From Corynebacterium sp. ES2730-CONJ (GTDB lineage Bacteria > Actinomycetota > Actinomycetes > Mycobacteriales > Mycobacteriaceae), in contig NZ_JANUXZ010000001.1 in NCBI RefSeq assembly GCF_024834055.1, positions 310,001 to 374,000 on the forward strand: a DNA stretch of 64,000 nt, in the 5' to 3' direction. How positions within the stretch are numbered: position 1 is the stretch's first letter; every line of letters starts with the position of its first letter. Below, one piece after another: positions 28,552 to 37,350 of the stretch. A program made the translations under genes and the position numbers. Under the pieces are notes generated by a model, which saw nothing but the letters and a program-made list of their open reading frames with translations, did not search any database and was not told where the DNA came from.

Positions 28552-29241
28552 TTAGAATGCGTCAATAATACCTGTAACCGAATCAGCGTTTAATTCGTCG
28601 ACTTTAATGAGTGCTCCGTGTATATTTTCAGCCAATTCACGAGCTAAACCGAGTTGGATACGTCCCGGTTTCTCGCAATCGATCACTATATTTGCCCACG
28701 CTTTTCGACGCGCGATGACTTCGCTGATGGTGCGTAGTCGCTGCAAACCATCAGGGCCGGTGGCGCGTCCATCAGAAAGAATCACTAGTATTGCTGGGCG
28801 TCCTGGCTCGCGGCGTAATTCCCGCTCGATGAGCTCCGATGCAAGGCTGAGTCCTTCAGCGAGCGGGGTGCGTCCTCCCGTTTTAACATCTGCTAGTCGT
28901 TTGAGGGCTATGTCGATGGAGCCGGTGGGTGGTAGGACGATTTTAGGATTCGTGCCTCTCACGCTAATGACAGCGACTTTATCGCGGCGCTGGTAGGCAT
29001 CTCCCAGAAGGGATGTCACCGCACCTGTTACGGCAGCAAGGCGATCGCGCGCTGCCATTGATCCTGAAGCGTCGACTAAGAAGACAATGAGATTAGATTC
29101 CTTTGAGCGCAGGGTTGATCCCACGAGGTCATCGGGGATGAATTCGAGGCGCCCACCATCTATGCGCGCCCCCCGTTCGGCTGCATTGCGAATCGTTGCG
29201 ACCATATTTACTCCGCGTCCCGTCGCGCTGGCGCGCACCAC
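28552..29241 (-). CDS. VWA (ChlD-like) part of Mg/Co chelatase, +1 frame
   Basis: C-terminal half of a fused ChlI-ChlD-type chelatase, here in another frame than its AAA half. The open frame reaches upstream to 29355 (just after a TAA at 29358-29356); the first usual start codon is the GTG pair at 29241/29238. The residues encoded upstream of that GTG ([20 protein letters not shown]) resemble the basic TPGRRxxA linker of fused homologues, so they are probably translated. VWA domain with MIDAS motif DASGSM, then the conserved Thr in GGRTPLAEG and Asp in LSDGRAT. Likely cobaltochelatase subunit given the cob neighbours. See the AAA half and the frame junction. Confidence 0.85.
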   Translation of the reverse strand: MVRASATGRGVNMVATIRNAAERGARIDGGRLEFIPDDLVGSTLRSKESNLIVFLVDASGSMAARDRLAAVTGAVTSLLGDAYQRRDKVAVISVRGTNPKIVLPPTGSIDIALKRLADVKTGGRTPLAEGLSLASELIERELRREPGRPAILVILSDGRATGPDGLQRLRTISEVIARRKAWANIVIDCEKPGRIQLGLARELAENIHGALIKVDELNADSVTGIIDAF

Positions 29242-29308
29242 GGACCCTTCTCTGGTATGGGCTGCTTGCCGTCGTCCTGGAGTTGCCTCGTTTTCGGTCT
29301 TTCTCCGC

Positions 29309-29359
29309 TTACGGCGTAGCTGTCGGACTGCGAAAGGTAGCGCCCTGATCGGCGCTTAC
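29309..29359 (-). other. AAA/VWA frame junction in chelatase gene (possible +1 frameshift site)
   Basis: The AAA frame stops at TAA 29311-29309. The VWA frame is open from 29355. A +1 shift anywhere in the ~50-nt overlap would join the two halves into a product of about 620 aa, the size of fused actinobacterial chelatases. The overlap starts right after an ideal Shine-Dalgarno-like AGGAGGT (29364-29358). It contains ACC-TTT-C (29338-29332), where tRNA-Phe could slip from TTT to TTC. Alternatives are a one-base indel mutation or a sequencing error. Confidence 0.6.
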
Positions 29360-30421
29360 CTCCTCGGTTTCACTCATATCAGGAGTATTAGAGTCATCGT
29401 CTTGCGATGCGGGTGGCTGATCGCGATTGTGCTGCTCAGAGCTCTCAAAGGGATCTTCATCGGGGTGGGATTGTTGGGCCTGATCCATGACCTCATCGAG
29501 CTGTGATTCGTCGAGACCTGGCTCGTCGAATGGATTGCGACGCTTGCGGTGCGCAAGAGCTAATTCGGCGGCAACGCGTATATCTTCGTCTGTTACCTCC
29601 ACGCGACCCTTGAGGGCTGCGTGGGCGATGGCTGTTCGAGCTATGACGAGGTCAGCACGCATTCCGTCGACATCGAAACTTGCGCAAATAAAGCCAATAC
29701 GCTCCAAGTTGGTATCGCTGAGTTCGATCGATCCCACCAATTGTTTGGCCTCAGCGATCGTACGCTCAAGCTCTAATTCCTGCGCGCGCCACTTCTCGCA
29801 GAAAATTCTGGGGTTTCGATCAAATTCCAGGCGGCGGCGCATAATTTCGGTGCGCACCGCCACGTCCCGAGAAGCCTCTACTGCGACCGAGAGGCCGAAG
29901 CGATCGAGTAATTGAGGGCGCAACTCTCCCTCCTCGGGATTCATGGTGCCCACTAGAACAAATTTAGCGGCAGCAGAGTGAGAGATTCCATCGCGTTCGA
30001 CGGTGACTATCCCTGTTGCGGCTGCGTCGAGAAGCGCATCAACGATGTGGTCGGCCAGTAAGTTGACCTCATCAACATAGAGCACGCCCCCGTTGGCGGC
30101 AGCCAGCAAACCTGGGCGGTATTCAGCTCTACCGCTGTGCAGGATGGTTTCCAGGTCGAGCGCGCCTACTACTCGATCTTCGGTAGCCCCAATCGGTAGA
30201 TTGATCAAGGGCGCGCCTTCTAATAACCCAGCGAAGGCGCGAACTGTCGTGGTTTTAGCTGTACCTTTTTCGCCGCGAATGACAACCCCGCCAATTTGGG
30301 GACTAATGGCGTTTAGAAGGAGAGCCACCTGTAGTTTTTCATGGCCGACTACGGCGGAGAAGGGATATAGTGGAGGGATCTGAGCGCTCATATCAACCCA
30401 AACTTTCTTAGCCTCAAGCAT
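29309..30421 (-). CDS. AAA+ ATPase (ChlI/BchI-like) part of Mg/Co chelatase
   Basis: ATPase motor of a metal chelatase; next to cob genes it most likely serves cobalt insertion. 370 aa from ATG 30421 (GAGG 5 nt upstream); ATG 30391 is an alternative 10 residues in. Walker [10 protein letters not shown] (~50), Walker [13 protein letters not shown] (~110), sensor-1-like [19 protein letters not shown] (~157-175), then the lid domain ending [26 protein letters not shown] and an acidic linker. The frame stops in that linker, where related proteins continue into a VWA domain; here the VWA half follows in the +1 frame. As a stand-alone product it would be a complete I-type subunit. Confidence 0.88.
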   Translation of the reverse strand: MLEAKKVWVDMSAQIPPLYPFSAVVGHEKLQVALLLNAISPQIGGVVIRGEKGTAKTTTVRAFAGLLEGAPLINLPIGATEDRVVGALDLETILHSGRAEYRPGLLAAANGGVLYVDEVNLLADHIVDALLDAAATGIVTVERDGISHSAAAKFVLVGTMNPEEGELRPQLLDRFGLSVAVEASRDVAVRTEIMRRRLEFDRNPRIFCEKWRAQELELERTIAEAKQLVGSIELSDTNLERIGFICASFDVDGMRADLVIARTAIAHAALKGRVEVTDEDIRVAAELALAHRKRRNPFDEPGLDESQLDEVMDQAQQSHPDEDPFESSEQHNRDQPPASQDDDSNTPDMSETEEVSADQGATFRSPTATP

Positions 30422-30457
30422 AAAGGCCTCGGAGGACTACTAGTACCAGACCGCATG

Positions 30458-30498
30458 CGGGCCTCATTGTGGTCTACTTTAACCACAAATAAGGCCCG
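30458..30498 (-). terminator. hairpin after mqo, possible terminator
   Basis: Outer arms CGGGCCT (30458-30464) / AGGCCCG (30492-30498) and inner arms TTGTGGT (30467-30473) / ACCACAA (30482-30488) form a long stem with a small internal loop, 31 nt beyond the mqo stop. No T tract follows on the minus strand, so it may stabilise the 3' end rather than terminate. Confidence 0.45.
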
Positions 30499-30528
30499 AG
30501 TGAAAAGCTACACTATTTTTCGCAGCCG

Positions 30529-32040
30529 TTACTCTTCTAATTGCAGAGTCTGCTGGGTATAGGCCCACATCTTGTTGAAGAGTTCCCGGTCAGTTCCGAG
30601 TTTCACTCCATAGGATGGCATCATTTCCTTGATTTTGTCGCCCCACAAGACCATGCGCTCTCCAAAGCAGTGTTCCAGAACCTCGACCATTGCTGCTGGA
30701 GCAATTGAAGCTCCGGGAGAGGCGCCGAGCAGCCCAGCGATCGAGCCATCGCGGTGGGAGATCAGGGTGGTACCAAACTCGAGGGAGCCGAATGACGGGC
30801 CAACCACCGGCTTGATGACCTGAACTCGCTGCCCTGCGACCACAACCTCCCAGTCATCTTCCTCGGCGAGTGGCATATATGCGCGCAGCGACTCCATTTT
30901 CGCGGAACGATCTTTCAGCAATTCCTGAATGAGGTATTTCGTCAATCCTAATTCGCGGACTCCGACAGACAATAAGGAAGGAAGGTTCGTTGGCTTGACT
31001 GAGTGCAAGAGATCAAACCAGGAACCATTCTTGAGGAATTTTGGCGTCCATCCTGCATAGGGGCCAAATAGAAGTCCCCTCTCACCGTCGATCATTCTCG
31101 TGTCGAGGTGGGGTACCGACATCGGAGGCGCCCCAATATCGGCTTTGCCATAGACCTTGGCATGATGCCGTGAGATAATCTCTGGATTTGTACACCGCAA
31201 CCATTGCCCCGCCACGGGGAATCCGCCGTAACCGCGGATCTCTGGGATTTTGGATTTCTGCAGAAGTGGGAGAGCCATGCCGCCCGCGCCAACGAATACA
31301 AAATTGGCGCGATAGGTCGACTCTTCACGGGTGTGAACGTTGCGTACTGTGACCTTCCACTTCTTGCCCTCTCGTTTGATGTCGGTTACCTCATGTCCGT
31401 AGCGGATTTCGGTACCCTCCTCGGCGGCGTTTTTCAAAAACTGCCGAGTTAATGCACCATAGTTGATATCGGTCCCGCCATCGAACCAGGAGATAGCCAC
31501 TTTTTCGTTGGCATCTCGACCCTCGGCCATCAGCGGCAGCTTGGTATTGAAAACTTCGCGGTCATCGGAGTATTTCAGTCCTGTGAATAGCGGATGCTGG
31601 GCAAGCGCTTCATAACGCTTACGCAAATACGACACCTGATCGGGGCCTCTGCCAAAAGAGATATGAGGCACCGGGTGAATGAATTGCCGCGGATTGGGTA
31701 AAACTCCTTGGTTGACTTGGAAGGCCAAGAATTCCCTTGATAATTGGAAGCGCTCATTGGTCTGAAGAGCGGTGGAGATATCAATGCGCCCGTTGACTTC
31801 CGGTGTGTAGTTCAACTCGCACAGTGCTGAGTGACCCGTGCCTGCGTTATTCCAGGGCGACGATGATTCCAGCGCCGCACCATCGAGGCGTTCGAAGATG
31901 AGCTGCGACCACTGCGGCTCTAATGTGCGCAGCATAGCGCCTAGGGTAGCGCTCATAATCCCAGCGCCGATGAGGATGACGTCTACATCATCCTCCACTG
32001 TTTTTCCCGCGGTCATCGAGTCATTTATGCCATTATTCAT
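30529..32040 (-). CDS. mqo: malate:quinone oxidoreductase
   Basis: FAD-dependent membrane-associated enzyme that oxidises malate to oxaloacetate and passes electrons to menaquinone, the main malate oxidation route in Corynebacterium. 503 aa from the chosen ATG. N-terminal FAD motif VILIGAGIMSATLGAMLR, then ESSSPWNNAGTGHSALCELN typical of Mqo, and late LEFGTTLISHRDGSIAGLLGASPGAS. ATG 32040 has AAGGAAG 8 nt upstream; a 13-codon longer frame (32079) has no comparable signal. Upstream of the chelatase genes on the same strand, but separated by a hairpin. Confidence 0.97.
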   Translation of the reverse strand: MNNGINDSMTAGKTVEDDVDVILIGAGIMSATLGAMLRTLEPQWSQLIFERLDGAALESSSPWNNAGTGHSALCELNYTPEVNGRIDISTALQTNERFQLSREFLAFQVNQGVLPNPRQFIHPVPHISFGRGPDQVSYLRKRYEALAQHPLFTGLKYSDDREVFNTKLPLMAEGRDANEKVAISWFDGGTDINYGALTRQFLKNAAEEGTEIRYGHEVTDIKREGKKWKVTVRNVHTREESTYRANFVFVGAGGMALPLLQKSKIPEIRGYGGFPVAGQWLRCTNPEIISRHHAKVYGKADIGAPPMSVPHLDTRMIDGERGLLFGPYAGWTPKFLKNGSWFDLLHSVKPTNLPSLLSVGVRELGLTKYLIQELLKDRSAKMESLRAYMPLAEEDDWEVVVAGQRVQVIKPVVGPSFGSLEFGTTLISHRDGSIAGLLGASPGASIAPAAMVEVLEHCFGERMVLWGDKIKEMMPSYGVKLGTDRELFNKMWAYTQQTLQLEE

Positions 32041-32435
32041 AGTAAGAACTTCCTTGGTTAGATCTGTTTCTGAAAGCATATCTAGCTTGAAACGGTCTAG
32101 TAGCTATCTCGTTGCCCGTAGCGTGCTGACAACTATCCTTGTGAGAAAATGATAAGAATAAGTGTACGCCACTCCACCCTAGTGAGTGTGACCCAAGACA
32201 AATGGTACCTACTCGCCATCATAGACTCGATCCTTGCACTGAGGCTGTGCGTAAAGGCCTCATATGCCCACCCCTTTTTAGGTGTCCCATTCATCTGCTA
32301 CCCCTATCCATCCATCCTTTATTGAGTTACACCTTGATACTTCTGAGGCCTTTTCCAGCAGTTGGCTGGCCCATTACCGTGATCTACATCTATCCCTCAA
32401 GCCACTGATATAAAACTCGGGCTACACTACGAAGT
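32041..32435. other. divergent intergenic region between mqo and the hydrolase gene
   Basis: No coding frame supported. It holds the promoters of mqo (minus) and the hydrolase (plus). TACACT at 32423-32428 fits a -10 element 7 nt before the hydrolase ATG. No operator that I recognise; a TGTGA half-site near 32186 lacks a matching second half. Confidence 0.4.
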
Positions 32436-33494
32436 ATGAAATCACCGACGCATTCCGAACGCTCCTATAGCCCAGATCTTCCCCGAAAAAAGGTGCCGCC
32501 TGCACCTCCGACTTGGGATACGGCTCAGTGGGAGGACGATATTCTAGGCTCGGAATTCCGGCAGCTTACTTTTGATCTGGGGTCTGACCCGGACGAGGAA
32601 GGACGGGTGAGTACCACCCTCATCCGGCACCAAAGTCACCGCACAGAGCCAGCCCAAACGGCCGTCCTCTATATCCACGGTATGACCGACTACTTTTTTC
32701 AGACACATTTAGCCGAGCACTTTTCCCACAACAGTTTTGACTTCTTTGCTCTTGATTTGCGTAAATGTGGGCGCTCTCGACAGGCGGGTCAAACGTGGCA
32801 CTATACCTCGCATATGGATCACTACTACCCGGATTTGAGTACCGCGGTGGATTTCCTCAGCTCGAAATACGACTCCATTGTGCTCATCGGTCACTCGACT
32901 GGCGGACTCGTTGTCGTCGACTGGCTTGATCATATTAGGCGTACAAACCCGACCCTTCACTCCGTGGTCACAGCCGCTATTCTCAATTCCCCGTGGTTTG
33001 ATGTCCCACTCCCGAAGGCATTGTATCCTTTTGCTTACCTGTTGATCGGAACCGTAGGCTATTTCAAGCCTTTCACCCCGTTTACGCTCGGGAATTTAGG
33101 TACTTACGGAGAGTCCGTGCACAAGGATTACTCTGGGGAATGGGATTTTGATACACGGATGAAACCGATTGGGGGGTGCCAGAAGTACTTTGGGTGGATG
33201 CGTGCAGTGATGAGGGCGCAGCTCAAACTGCGTCGCCGCACCATCAACACAGGAGTTCCGGTCCTTACTCTGTGTTCCTCGAGGTCGCACACGTCCATGG
33301 TCATCGACGATTATTCTCATCGGAGTGATACTGTGCTCGATGTTGATCAGATAAAACAATGGGCGCCCTTTGTTTCCTCACACTCGACCATCGTGGAGAT
33401 CGAGGATGGTATGCACGATCTATATCTATCTCCGCGGCCCGTCCGCGACCGAGCTCTCCAGGCCTCGACGACGTGGCTGCAACACCTTCAGTAA
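32436..33494 (+). CDS. alpha/beta hydrolase
   Basis: Cytoplasmic serine hydrolase of the alpha/beta fold, 352 aa, substrate unknown. The oxyanion-hole strand VLYIHGMTDYFF (~79-90), the nucleophile elbow LIGHSTGGLVVVD (~148-160, Ser in GHSTG) and a late His in EIEDGMHDLYLS (~325-336) give a plausible triad. No signal peptide. The N-terminal 25 residues are Pro/charge-rich. It lacks a ribosome-binding site and may be leaderless. It is 21 nt upstream of mtr on the same strand, and a lysophospholipase-like hydrolase next to mtr is, as I recall, common in corynebacteria. Confidence 0.88.
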   Translation: MKSPTHSERSYSPDLPRKKVPPAPPTWDTAQWEDDILGSEFRQLTFDLGSDPDEEGRVSTTLIRHQSHRTEPAQTAVLYIHGMTDYFFQTHLAEHFSHNSFDFFALDLRKCGRSRQAGQTWHYTSHMDHYYPDLSTAVDFLSSKYDSIVLIGHSTGGLVVVDWLDHIRRTNPTLHSVVTAAILNSPWFDVPLPKALYPFAYLLIGTVGYFKPFTPFTLGNLGTYGESVHKDYSGEWDFDTRMKPIGGCQKYFGWMRAVMRAQLKLRRRTINTGVPVLTLCSSRSHTSMVIDDYSHRSDTVLDVDQIKQWAPFVSSHSTIVEIEDGMHDLYLSPRPVRDRALQASTTWLQHLQ

Positions 33495-33515
33495 TCCCTC
33501 GTTATAAGGAATTTT

Positions 33516-34904
33516 ATGAAAACTGCTCATTTTGACCTCATCGTTATAGGCGCCGGTTCTGGAAATATGATTCCAGGCGAGGACTTCCGCGATAAATCCA
33601 TCGCTATCGTAGAAAAGGGCGCGTTTGGCGGCACCTGCCTGAATGTAGGATGCATTCCTACTAAAATGTTTGTCTACGCCTCCGAGGTGGCGGGCATGAT
33701 AGCCGAATCTGAGAAGTACGGCATCGCCTCCGAGCGCGGCGAGATTGATTGGAACAGCATTCAAAAACGCGTATTCGAGGAACGCATTGACCCCATCTCA
33801 GCGGGCGGCGAGGAATACCGACGCGGTCCTCAGACGCCTAATATCGAGGTTTTTGATCAGCACGCTCGTTTCACCGGCCCCCGCACTATTCGCACCGCTC
33901 AGGGTGCAGAGGAATGGGAAATTACCGCTGAGGACATCGTCATCGCTGCTGGCGCTCGGCCAAGAATCCCCGAAGTAGTCCGGGATATTGATTTTTTTAC
34001 TAACGAAAATATCATGCGCATCGAGCGCCTTCCTGAGACGATGGCGGTGTGGGGTGGCGGCTTTATCGCTCTCGAATTTGCCCATATCTTCCATCAGCTG
34101 GGAGTAAAAGTAACCATCATTAACCGTTCGGATCTTCTCTTGCGGCGATTGGATGCTGATATCGCCGAGCGGATCACGACACTTACAGCGCAGCAGATGG
34201 ATACCCACGTGGGTGTCGAGATTGTTAAAGCTGAGCAGTCAAAAGAAACAGGAGCCGTGGATCTCGTTCTCGACAATGGTCACACCGTGCATGCAGATAT
34301 GTTGCTAGTAGCAACCGGGCGCATCCCTAATGGAGATTTGATGGATCTAGAAAAGGCTGGCATCGAACTCGATGCAGGTCGGATCAAGGTCGATGATTTC
34401 GGGCGCACTACGGCTGAGGGCGTATGGGCTCTGGGAGATATATCCTCACCATTCCAGCTCAAGCACGTTGCTAACGCAGAGTCCCGGGCGATTAGCCACA
34501 ATCTCCTCCACCCTCATGATCTCGTTCCCATGCCCCATGACAACGTGCCTTTTGCCATTTTCACCCATCCTCAGATTGCTAGTATAGGTCTCACGGAGGC
34601 TGCCGCACGCCAGCAGGGTCATGAGCTAACCGTGAAAATCCAAGACTACAAAGATGTAGCCTACGGATGGGCTATGGAGGACACCACGGGCTTTGTCAAA
34701 CTTATTGCAGATAGGGACAGTGAGAAACTTTTGGGAGCCCATATAGTTGGCCCCCAAGCTTCCACCCTGATCCAGCCGCTGATCACTGCGATGTCTTATG
34801 ATCTTAATATCAAAGAATTTGCCCGCAAGCAGTACTGGATTCACCCAGCTCTGCCGGAAGTTGTGGAAAATGCTCTCTTAGGACTGGAGTTTGCGTCGGC
34901 CTAA
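33516..34904 (+). CDS. mtr: mycothione reductase
   Basis: NADPH-dependent flavoprotein that reduces mycothiol disulfide, keeping the actinobacterial thiol buffer reduced. 462 aa. N-terminal FAD motif VIGAGSGNMI (~9-18), redox-active pair GGTCLNVGCIPTKMFVYASE (~36-55), NAD(P)-binding GGGFIALEFAHIFHQLG (~176-192), second FAD motif GRTTAEGVWALGDISSPFQLKH (~295-316) and the C-terminal dimer interface with WIHPALPEVVENALLGLE. The short gap between the two N-terminal FAD elements and the GSGN start fit Mtr rather than lipoamide dehydrogenase. AAGGAA precedes the ATG. Confidence 0.96.
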   Translation: MKTAHFDLIVIGAGSGNMIPGEDFRDKSIAIVEKGAFGGTCLNVGCIPTKMFVYASEVAGMIAESEKYGIASERGEIDWNSIQKRVFEERIDPISAGGEEYRRGPQTPNIEVFDQHARFTGPRTIRTAQGAEEWEITAEDIVIAAGARPRIPEVVRDIDFFTNENIMRIERLPETMAVWGGGFIALEFAHIFHQLGVKVTIINRSDLLLRRLDADIAERITTLTAQQMDTHVGVEIVKAEQSKETGAVDLVLDNGHTVHADMLLVATGRIPNGDLMDLEKAGIELDAGRIKVDDFGRTTAEGVWALGDISSPFQLKHVANAESRAISHNLLHPHDLVPMPHDNVPFAIFTHPQIASIGLTEAAARQQGHELTVKIQDYKDVAYGWAMEDTTGFVKLIADRDSEKLLGAHIVGPQASTLIQPLITAMSYDLNIKEFARKQYWIHPALPEVVENALLGLEFASA

Positions 34905-34917
34905 AATCTGCACGTAC

Positions 34918-34947
34918 CCCCGCGATCTCTACGTAGCGATCGCGGGG
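34918..34947 (+). terminator. rho-independent terminator of mtr
   Basis: A 10-bp stem CCCCGCGATC (34918-34927) / GATCGCGGGG (34938-34947), followed by ATATTTTAG, 13 nt after the mtr stop. It also separates mtr from the convergent cobQ. Confidence 0.88.
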
Positions 34948-34952
34948 ATATT

Positions 34953-36392
34953 TTAGGATATTTCCTGAAGAAGCTGATCGAGATCCCAATGGTCTTCAAT
35001 ATGGTCCGCGATCATATCGAGTTGTGTCAACCGTTCAGCTGCGAAATCGGTAGTGGGGCTGATAACAAAATCGTTTTTTCCTAGCGCACCTGCGATGTCT
35101 CCGAGGAATTCACGCCGGAAGTTGTTATTTTCCATTTGCCCGTGCCGATGAGTGCCAAAGAAGTTTCCGCGCCTTAATCCCTCGCCTGAAATCCACGGGT
35201 CATCGTGTGCTCGCACCAGCTGGCCATAGTGCACTTCATAGGCCCCGTGGTCATGACGGATCAGGGTTTTGGTGTCGGCGAATTCTATATCGGCATCGAA
35301 GAAATTTAGGCCCTGAGCTGAGGTCTGATCACTAGATTCGACTGTATCGACGATGGTCTTGCACATCATTTGAAATCCCCCGCAAATTCCAAGCGTCGGT
35401 AGATTATTGATGCGACGGTGCTCGAGGGCTGCGGCGATGTGAGTATCATGCAGCCATTGTAGATCCGAGAGAGTGGATTTACTCCCAGGGATGACAACTA
35501 GATCAGCTTCGGCGATATAGTCGGGATCGACACTGAAACTTGCATTTATCCCAGGTTCGGTGGCGAGTGCCTCGATATCGGTGGCGTTAGAGATACGCGG
35601 CAGCCTGATAGCTGCAACGTTAATGCGCTGTGAGCCGAGGGCCTGCTGGTGCGGGCCGATGGTAGCTCCAGGTTGGGACTGCAGGGAATCTTCTGCATCG
35701 ATCCACAAGCCCTCGATAAAGGGCAAGACGGCTTTTGTTGCCACACCGGTGAGTCGCTCTAATTCTGCCAATCCCGGCTCGAGTAGTGATTGTGTTCCAC
35801 GGAATTTGTTCACTACAAAACCTTGAATGCGAGCTCGGTCTGCGGGACTAACGATCTGGTGTGTGCCGTAAAAATGGGCTAAGACCCCACCACGGTCGAT
35901 ATCTCCGACAAGATAAACGGGCAAATTCGCTTTCTCTGCAAGACCGAAGTTCGCTATATCAGTGTGACGGAGATTGATCTCGGCGGGAGATCCCGCCCCC
36001 TCACAGATGACGAGGTCAAATTCCTGTTCAAGTTCTTTCAACGCTGTCACCGCTACATCGCGAATATGGCTACGGTGGTGAAAATAATCGTGGGCGCTTA
36101 CTACTCCCATCGCTTGGCCTCGCACGACAAGCTGGCTAGTGCGATCGCTGCCGGGTTTGAGCAGAACTGGATTGAATTTTGTCTCCGGCTCAAGACCTGC
36201 AGCAAGGGCCTGGAATGCCTGTGCCCGTCCGATCTCACCACCATCAGGGGTGACGTCAGAATTATTGGACATATTTTGGGCTTTGAAGGGTGCTACTGCG
36301 ACGCCGCGGCGATAGAAAGCGCGGCAAAGTCCGGCTACGACCACGGATTTACCCGCGTCGGAAGTACATCCTGCTACTAAGAAACTCACCAT
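34953..36392 (-). CDS. cobQ: cobyric acid synthase
   Basis: Amidates positions b, d, e and g of adenosylcobyrinic acid a,c-diamide using glutamine and ATP. 479 aa. N-terminal ATPase part with [18 protein letters not shown] (~5-22) and [20 protein letters not shown] (~36-55), then the amidotransferase domain with [10 protein letters not shown] (catalytic Cys ~330) and [10 protein letters not shown] (His, ~422). It lies 4.6 kb from mqo and apart from the cobO-cobB pair. Gap to map only 23 nt, same strand, so probably cotranscribed from upstream of map. Confidence 0.95.
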   Translation of the reverse strand: MVSFLVAGCTSDAGKSVVVAGLCRAFYRRGVAVAPFKAQNMSNNSDVTPDGGEIGRAQAFQALAAGLEPETKFNPVLLKPGSDRTSQLVVRGQAMGVVSAHDYFHHRSHIRDVAVTALKELEQEFDLVICEGAGSPAEINLRHTDIANFGLAEKANLPVYLVGDIDRGGVLAHFYGTHQIVSPADRARIQGFVVNKFRGTQSLLEPGLAELERLTGVATKAVLPFIEGLWIDAEDSLQSQPGATIGPHQQALGSQRINVAAIRLPRISNATDIEALATEPGINASFSVDPDYIAEADLVVIPGSKSTLSDLQWLHDTHIAAALEHRRINNLPTLGICGGFQMMCKTIVDTVESSDQTSAQGLNFFDADIEFADTKTLIRHDHGAYEVHYGQLVRAHDDPWISGEGLRRGNFFGTHRHGQMENNNFRREFLGDIAGALGKNDFVISPTTDFAAERLTQLDMIADHIEDHWDLDQLLQEIS

Positions 36393-36415
36393 ATTATTCG
36401 TTACCCGTGAATAGG

Positions 36416-37288
36416 CTATGAGCCGGAGCTGGGAATAGTGAGAATTTCATTCCCGTCGTCTGTGATCACGAAGGTATGTTCGAATTGTGCGGTGAATTTG
36501 TGATCGGTATTTTGCACGGTCCACCCGTCTTTCCAGATCCGGTAGTCTAGGGATCCCAGATTAATCATGGGTTCGACGGTTAAGGTCATTCCTGGTTGTA
36601 GGGTATCCGTATAGGCGTCGGAATCATAGTGGAGAACCACGAGTCCGTTATGGAAGGTGGGCCCCACTCCGTGGCCAGTGAAATCCCGTACTACGTTATA
36701 GCCAAACCGCTTGGCATATGATTCGATCACGCGACCAATCACATTGATTTTACGGCCTGGTTTGGCCGCGCGAATCCCTCGCATTGTTGCCTCGTGCGTG
36801 CGCTCGACGAGGAGGCGGTGTTCCTCCGAGACGTTGCCAGCGAGAAAAGTAGCGTTAGTGTCGCCATGCACTCCATTTTTGTAAGCCGTGACGTCTATAT
36901 TGACTATATCCCCGTCCTGAATCACCGTGGAATCGGGAATTCCGTGGCATACGATCTCGTTAAGCGATACGCAACAGGACTTGGGAAAACCAAGATAACC
37001 TAGGGTCGATGGGTAAGCGCCGTGATCGAGCATATACTCGTGAGCAATACGGTCGAGCTCGTCGGTAGTCACTCCTGGGGCGACTGCCTTACCAGCTTCC
37101 TGTAGGGCGCTGGCGGCAATGGCGGATGACTCCCTCATAGCTTCGATGACCTCGGGGGTCTGGATAAAAGGCTCGCCCATATTTTCACGAACCTTTTTCT
37201 TCCACACATACTCTGGTCGTTCTATGCTATCCGGGACGGTGCGAATCGGAGTGGGTTTTCCAGGCTTAATGGGACTTCTTTTCTGCAT
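36416..37288 (-). CDS. map: methionine aminopeptidase, type I
   Basis: Removes the initiator Met from nascent proteins; dinuclear metal enzyme. 290 aa. An N-terminal extension of ~40 residues with a Pro-rich segment ([18 protein letters not shown]) is typical of actinobacterial type Ic enzymes, which bind the ribosome through it. Metal and active-site residues are in [10 protein letters not shown] (His), [22 protein letters not shown] (two Asp), [14 protein letters not shown] (His) and the late TVEPMINLG and QFEHTFVIT (Glu). No clear ribosome-binding site before the ATG. Confidence 0.96.
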   Translation of the reverse strand: MQKRSPIKPGKPTPIRTVPDSIERPEYVWKKKVRENMGEPFIQTPEVIEAMRESSAIAASALQEAGKAVAPGVTTDELDRIAHEYMLDHGAYPSTLGYLGFPKSCCVSLNEIVCHGIPDSTVIQDGDIVNIDVTAYKNGVHGDTNATFLAGNVSEEHRLLVERTHEATMRGIRAAKPGRKINVIGRVIESYAKRFGYNVVRDFTGHGVGPTFHNGLVVLHYDSDAYTDTLQPGMTLTVEPMINLGSLDYRIWKDGWTVQNTDHKFTAQFEHTFVITDDGNEILTIPSSGS

Positions 37289-37350
37289 GAGTTCTATCGT
37301 AGTACGCCCCCGCTTCAGGTCGCGATTTTCTACCCGACCAGATCATCTTC

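Noticed and set aside
24331-36450. Cobalamin riboswitch before cobA, cobO or cobQ
   Set aside because: No long leader or B12-box-like sequence was seen; cobO-cobB-chelatase leaders and the cobQ leader are too short. A covariance search would be decisive.
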